Source: Rhizobium sp. J15 (GTDB taxonomy: Bacteria; Pseudomonadota; Alphaproteobacteria; Rhizobiales; Rhizobiaceae). From it: a stretch of 64,000 bases of DNA. A program made the position numbers and the translations under genes. Shown here piece after piece: positions 61,028-64,000 of the stretch. Where the stretch lies: assembly GCF_002531825.1 (NCBI RefSeq), contig NZ_NWSX01000002.1, positions 186,001-250,000 on the forward strand. The letters run 5' to 3'. The number at the start of each line of letters is the position of its first letter. The stretch's first letter is position 1. The notes beneath the pieces were generated by a model, which was given only the letters and a program-made list of their open reading frames with translations, ran no database searches and was not told the DNA's origin.

Positions 61028-61439
61028 CACGCAACCGATCCTGATCGTGGAAGACAGCGAAGACGATTTCGAAGCGACGATGCGCGCCTTCAAACGCACC
61101 AACCTGCGCAACTCGATCCGCTGGGCGGCGTCGGGGCAGGAAGCGCTCGACATGCTCGCCGCGATGGTGCCGAAACCGGGGCTGATCCTGCTCGATCTCA
61201 ACATGCCCGGCCTCGATGGCCGCAAGACGCTGGAGGCGATCAAGTCGAACGACGGCTGGCGCAAGATCCCCGTGGTGATCCTGACGACCTCCGACGACGA
61301 GCGCGATATCGAAGGCTGCTACGCGCTCGGCGCCAATACCTATGTGCAGAAGCCGGTCGATCTCGACGGCCTCTTCGCCGCGATCCAGCGGCTGAAGGAA
61401 TACTGGTTCGAAATCGCGATCCTGCCGCTCGAGGACTGA
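61014..61439 (+). CDS. Rcp1-like response regulator coupled to the PAS kinase
   Basis: A 141-residue receiver (ATG at 61014), with acidic pocket E13/D14, D61 as phosphoacceptor (GLILLDLNMPGLDG), Thr in VILTTSDDE and Lys-Pro in YVQKPVDLDGLF. The stretch YALGANTYVQKPVDL and the longer alpha-4/beta-5 region resemble cyanobacterial Rcp1-type partners of phytochrome kinases. It overlaps the 3' end of the kinase gene by 14 bases and is followed after 4 bases by the hybrid kinase, so the three are one transcript. Confidence 0.93.
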   Translation: MQQRDTQPILIVEDSEDDFEATMRAFKRTNLRNSIRWAASGQEALDMLAAMVPKPGLILLDLNMPGLDGRKTLEAIKSNDGWRKIPVVILTTSDDERDIEGCYALGANTYVQKPVDLDGLFAAIQRLKEYWFEIAILPLED

Positions 61440-61443
61440 CAGA

Positions 61444-63039
61444 TTGGCGGAAGACTGCTGCATTCTCATCATCGACGACAATATCGACGACCGCGAGGTC
61501 TATCGCCGCATATTGGGCCGGGTCACCAGCATCGCTTACACGGTGGTCGAGGCCGAGACCGGCGAAGAGGGCCGCGCGCTGAACAGCCGCAGACGGCCGA
61601 ACTGCATTCTGCTCGACTATTCGCTGCCGGGCCGCGACGGGCTCGGCGTTCTTGCCGATATCCTCGAGGACGACCCGGCCGCCAATGTCATCGTGCTGAC
61701 CGGCCAGGGCAGCGAAACCGTCGCCGTCGAGGTGATGAAGAGCGGCGCGCGCGACTATCTGACCAAGGATTCGCTCTCACCGGAAACACTGCATCGCTGC
61801 ATCCAGAACGCCATCATGCACGGCGTGCTGGAAGCAAAGCTGGAGCAGAAGCGGCAATCGCTGGAGATCTTCACGCGCGCCATGGCCCATGATCTGAAGG
61901 AGCCGCTCCGGACGATCAAATCCTTCAGCCGTATCCTGCACGGTTCTGCAGCGCTTCCCGCCGAAGACCGGGAACTGCTCGATTACGTGCTGAGTGCCGC
62001 CGATCATATGGAAGACCTGATCGTCAAGGTTTCGGGCTTCACCAAGCTCGAGGCCTCCGGCGGGCCGGAGCTGAAGCCGGTATCGCTGTCCGATGTGCTC
62101 GGCCAGGTGGAGGACAATCTGCGCCAGCAGATCGAAAGCCGCGGGGCCGTGATCATCCGCGGCGCGCTGCCGGAGGTCATGGGCGACGCGACGCTTCTGG
62201 TCCAGCTCTTGCAGAACCTGGTCTCGAACGCCATCCGCTATTGCGATCAGAAGGTTCCCGAGATCACAATCTCGGGCGAACCGCATGGCGACGTCTGCCG
62301 CCTCACCGTGCATGACAACGGACCCGGCATCGATCCGCAGCATCGCGAACTGATCTTCCAGCCGTTCAAACGCCTCGTCGGCCGCGGCATCGAGGGCACC
62401 GGGCTGGGCCTTGCCATCTGCCGCCGCATTGCGCAGCTGCACGGCGGCGCAATCTGGTGCGAGGCAGGAAACGGAGCCGGCGCCACCTTCATCGTCGAAG
62501 TGCCGCTCGCCGCGGCGAAGCCTCAGGCGCCCGCCGCTTCGCCCGTGACGCACAATGCCAGGCTCGGCGAACATCTGGGCGAAGGTTCCGGCCGGCTCGC
62601 CGAGGTGCTGCTGGTGGAAGACAGCCCCGCCGACATCCAGCTTTTGAAGATCAAGCTGATGCGGCGCGAGAAAGTGAATTTCAACCTGCATGTCGCCACT
62701 AACGGGCGCGAGGCGATGCAGCTGCTCGAAGAACGCGCCGGCATTGCCGATGTGCCGCAGATCGACCTGATGCTGCTCGACATCAACATGCCGATCATGG
62801 ACGGTTTCGAGGTGCTGCATGCGCTTTCGGCCGATGCCCGTCTCAAGCAGATTCCTGTCTGCATCCTCAGCACGTCGAGCGACGAGAGCGACATGCGGCG
62901 GGCACGGGATCTCGGCGCTCTCGCCTATATGGTCAAGCCACCGACCCGCCAGCAACTGGAAGAGGCACTCGAGGATGTGGAGCATCTGGAATTGCTGCAG
63001 CGCGGCGATTCGCTTGCGCTTTGTGCGGAACAAAACTAA
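61444..63039 (+). CDS. Receiver-histidine kinase-receiver hybrid
   Basis: A 531-residue soluble protein: N-terminal receiver with D58 (CILLDYSLPGRDG), kinase with HisKA (RAMAHDLKEPLRTIKSFSRI) and ATPase (N box LVSNAIRYCD, G1 VHDNGPGIDPQHRE, G2 GTGLGLAICRRIAQLHGG), and a C-terminal receiver (VLLVEDSPADIQLLKIKLMR; LMLLDINMPIMDG; AYMVKPPTRQQL). The start is TTG at 61444, with GAGG nine bases upstream. No HPt or DNA-binding domain. It may pass phosphate between partner receivers. It is the last gene of the kinase-receiver-hybrid transcript. Confidence 0.92.
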   Translation: MAEDCCILIIDDNIDDREVYRRILGRVTSIAYTVVEAETGEEGRALNSRRRPNCILLDYSLPGRDGLGVLADILEDDPAANVIVLTGQGSETVAVEVMKSGARDYLTKDSLSPETLHRCIQNAIMHGVLEAKLEQKRQSLEIFTRAMAHDLKEPLRTIKSFSRILHGSAALPAEDRELLDYVLSAADHMEDLIVKVSGFTKLEASGGPELKPVSLSDVLGQVEDNLRQQIESRGAVIIRGALPEVMGDATLLVQLLQNLVSNAIRYCDQKVPEITISGEPHGDVCRLTVHDNGPGIDPQHRELIFQPFKRLVGRGIEGTGLGLAICRRIAQLHGGAIWCEAGNGAGATFIVEVPLAAAKPQAPAASPVTHNARLGEHLGEGSGRLAEVLLVEDSPADIQLLKIKLMRREKVNFNLHVATNGREAMQLLEERAGIADVPQIDLMLLDINMPIMDGFEVLHALSADARLKQIPVCILSTSSDESDMRRARDLGALAYMVKPPTRQQLEEALEDVEHLELLQRGDSLALCAEQN

Positions 63040-63120
63040 GCGATGGTCATTGGCAACGGTATGACTGTCGCAGCTCTCATACTCGCGCTCCTGACGCCCA
63101 TTCAATCAGGACTGCTCTCG

Positions 63121-64000
63121 ATGGTATCAGGCATACATCACGTCACGGCCGTCACCCGGAAGGTGCAGGCGAACGTGGACTTTTATGCCGGCTTTCTCGG
63201 CATGCGGCTGGTCAAGCAGACGGCCGGTTACGAGGACGCGACGCAACTGCATCTCTTTTACGGCGATGCGGCGGGGACGCCGGGTTCGCTGCTGACCTTC
63301 CTCGCCTGGGAGGATGGCGCGCCCGGACGGGCCGGCTACGGCCAGATCAGCGAAATTTCGCTGGCGATCGACCCTGCAAGCATCGGCTACTGGCTGACAC
63401 GCGCCATGAGCTTCGGCCTGCGCTCCGAGGGACCGGCCGAGGAATTCGGCGAGCCCGTCCTGCGGCTCAAGGATCCCGACAACATCATTCTCAAGCTCGC
63501 CGGCGCAAAGGGCCTCGCGTCGCAAGCCGTCTGGGATGGCGCCGCTATCCCGGTCGAGCACACCATCCAACGGGTGCGCGGCGCGACCATGCTGACCGAA
63601 AAGCCCGCCGAGAGCCGCAGCTTCCTCGAAACCCATTTCGGCTACCGCTTCCAGGCCAACCGCGGCACGATCGACAGGCTGGTCTCGCAATCCGGCGACA
63701 TTATCGACGTGCGCGATGCGCGCGGCTTCTGGTCCGGCGCGCCAGGCACCGGCACGGTCGATCACGTCGCCTTCCGCGCCCCTGATGAGGAGACGCTGCT
63801 GTCCGTCCGCCGGGCATTGGAGACGACCGAGGCGTCGCCGACCAACATGCACGACCGCAAATATTTCCGCTCGCTCTATGCCCGGGAACCCGGCGGCACG
63901 CTTATCGAGCTTGCGACGGACAAGCCCGGCATGATCGTGGATGAAGAGCAGGCAGCGCTCGGGAAAAAGCTCTTTGCGCCGCCCGACGCCATCACCGATC
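63121..64000 (+). CDS. Glyoxalase-fold ring-cleaving dioxygenase (3' end cut by window edge)
   Basis: VOC-superfamily enzyme of the MhqO/hydroquinone-type ring-cleaving dioxygenase group. The start is the ATG at 63121 (AGGA eight bases upstream) with about 293 residues visible. Motifs are VSGIHHVTAVTRKVQAN (metal His), the second half VDHVAFRAP (metal His) and LIELATD (metal Glu), giving a two-module beta-alpha-beta layout. An in-frame upstream ATG at 63043 would add a hydrophobic 26-residue tail and is less likely. The substrate is not known. Confidence 0.85.
   Translation, partial: MVSGIHHVTAVTRKVQANVDFYAGFLGMRLVKQTAGYEDATQLHLFYGDAAGTPGSLLTFLAWEDGAPGRAGYGQISEISLAIDPASIGYWLTRAMSFGLRSEGPAEEFGEPVLRLKDPDNIILKLAGAKGLASQAVWDGAAIPVEHTIQRVRGATMLTEKPAESRSFLETHFGYRFQANRGTIDRLVSQSGDIIDVRDARGFWSGAPGTGTVDHVAFRAPDEETLLSVRRALETTEASPTNMHDRKYFRSLYAREPGGTLIELATDKPGMIVDEEQAALGKKLFAPPDAITD

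Noticed and set aside
63043..63120. Earlier start for the ring-cleaving dioxygenase
   Set aside because: Would add a hydrophobic tail not expected for this cytoplasmic family; ATG 63121 begins at the conserved GIHHVTA region with an AGGA site.
1..64000. tRNA, rRNA, CRISPR array, prophage or IS element
   Set aside because: Looked for by eye on both strands; no cloverleaf-like segment, regular repeat-spacer array, transposase or phage gene was found.

Overview
The window looks like a chromosomal segment of a Rhizobium species (R. leguminosarum / R. etli type). This rests on GC-rich alphaproteobacterial coding sequence and on the characteristic rhizobial flagellar-motor-chemotaxis supercluster with its lineage-specific genes: visN/visR, rem, motC, motE, motD(=fliK), flaF/flbT, cheS, two cheY genes and cheT. 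No search was run, so species-level placement is inference. No rRNA, tRNA, CRISPR array, prophage or intact insertion sequence was seen.

Layout. From 1 to 13.3 kb, all on the minus strand, lie flhA (cut by the left edge), fliQ, flgD, flbT, flaF, flgL, flgK, flgE and rem, then, in a separate group, a secreted lytic transglycosylase, fliK(motD), motC, motB and a FliH-like gene. From 13.5 to 18.0 kb there are four tandem flagellin genes (flaD, flaC, flaB, flaA). At least three of them end in their own hairpin, and they share upstream GTTAA boxes. At 18.5-20.4 kb a TPR/GT41 glycosyltransferase on the plus strand interrupts the minus-strand run. At 20.5-26.6 kb a tightly overlapping operon runs flgB-flgC-fliE-flgG-flgA-flgI-motE-flgH-fliL-fliP (minus). 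At 26.7-29.5 kb is flgF-fliI-orf180 (minus), divergent from motA-fliM-fliN-fliG-flhB-orf147 (plus, 29.7-35.0 kb). The master regulators visN-visR (minus, 35.1-36.6 kb) and fliF (36.9-38.6 kb) follow, then the chemotaxis operon icpA-cheS-cheY1-cheA-cheW-cheR-cheB-cheY2-cheD-cheT (minus, 38.8-47.2 kb).

From 47.6 kb onward the content is non-flagellar: a GT39-type membrane glycosyltransferase, a small XRE regulator divergent from a YbaL/KefB-type antiporter, a small membrane protein, secDF, and then a signalling-rich stretch (54.6-63.0 kb). That stretch holds three histidine kinases with the same HDL(K/Q)-type H-box, three stand-alone receivers, a receiver-kinase-receiver hybrid and a LuxR-type regulator, plus an SGNH esterase. 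The right edge cuts a glyoxalase-fold ring-cleaving dioxygenase.

How it works together. VisN/VisR (top tier) are known in Sinorhizobium to activate rem, whose product activates flagellar, motor, che and flagellin genes. FlhA/FlhB/FliP/FliQ/FliI with the FliH-like protein form the export gate and ATPase. FliF/G/M/N form the rotor. MotA/MotB form the stator, with the periplasmic MotC and its chaperone MotE. The Che proteins run the two-CheY phosphate-sink system of rhizobia. The most interesting points are degenerate or repurposed sensor domains: a Glu at Rem's phosphoacceptor site, a globin-like chemoreceptor that seems to lack the heme-ligating His, and a FixL-like PAS kinase that seems to lack the heme His. 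The signalling network at 54-63 kb and the candidate flagellin glycosyltransferase also deserve attention.
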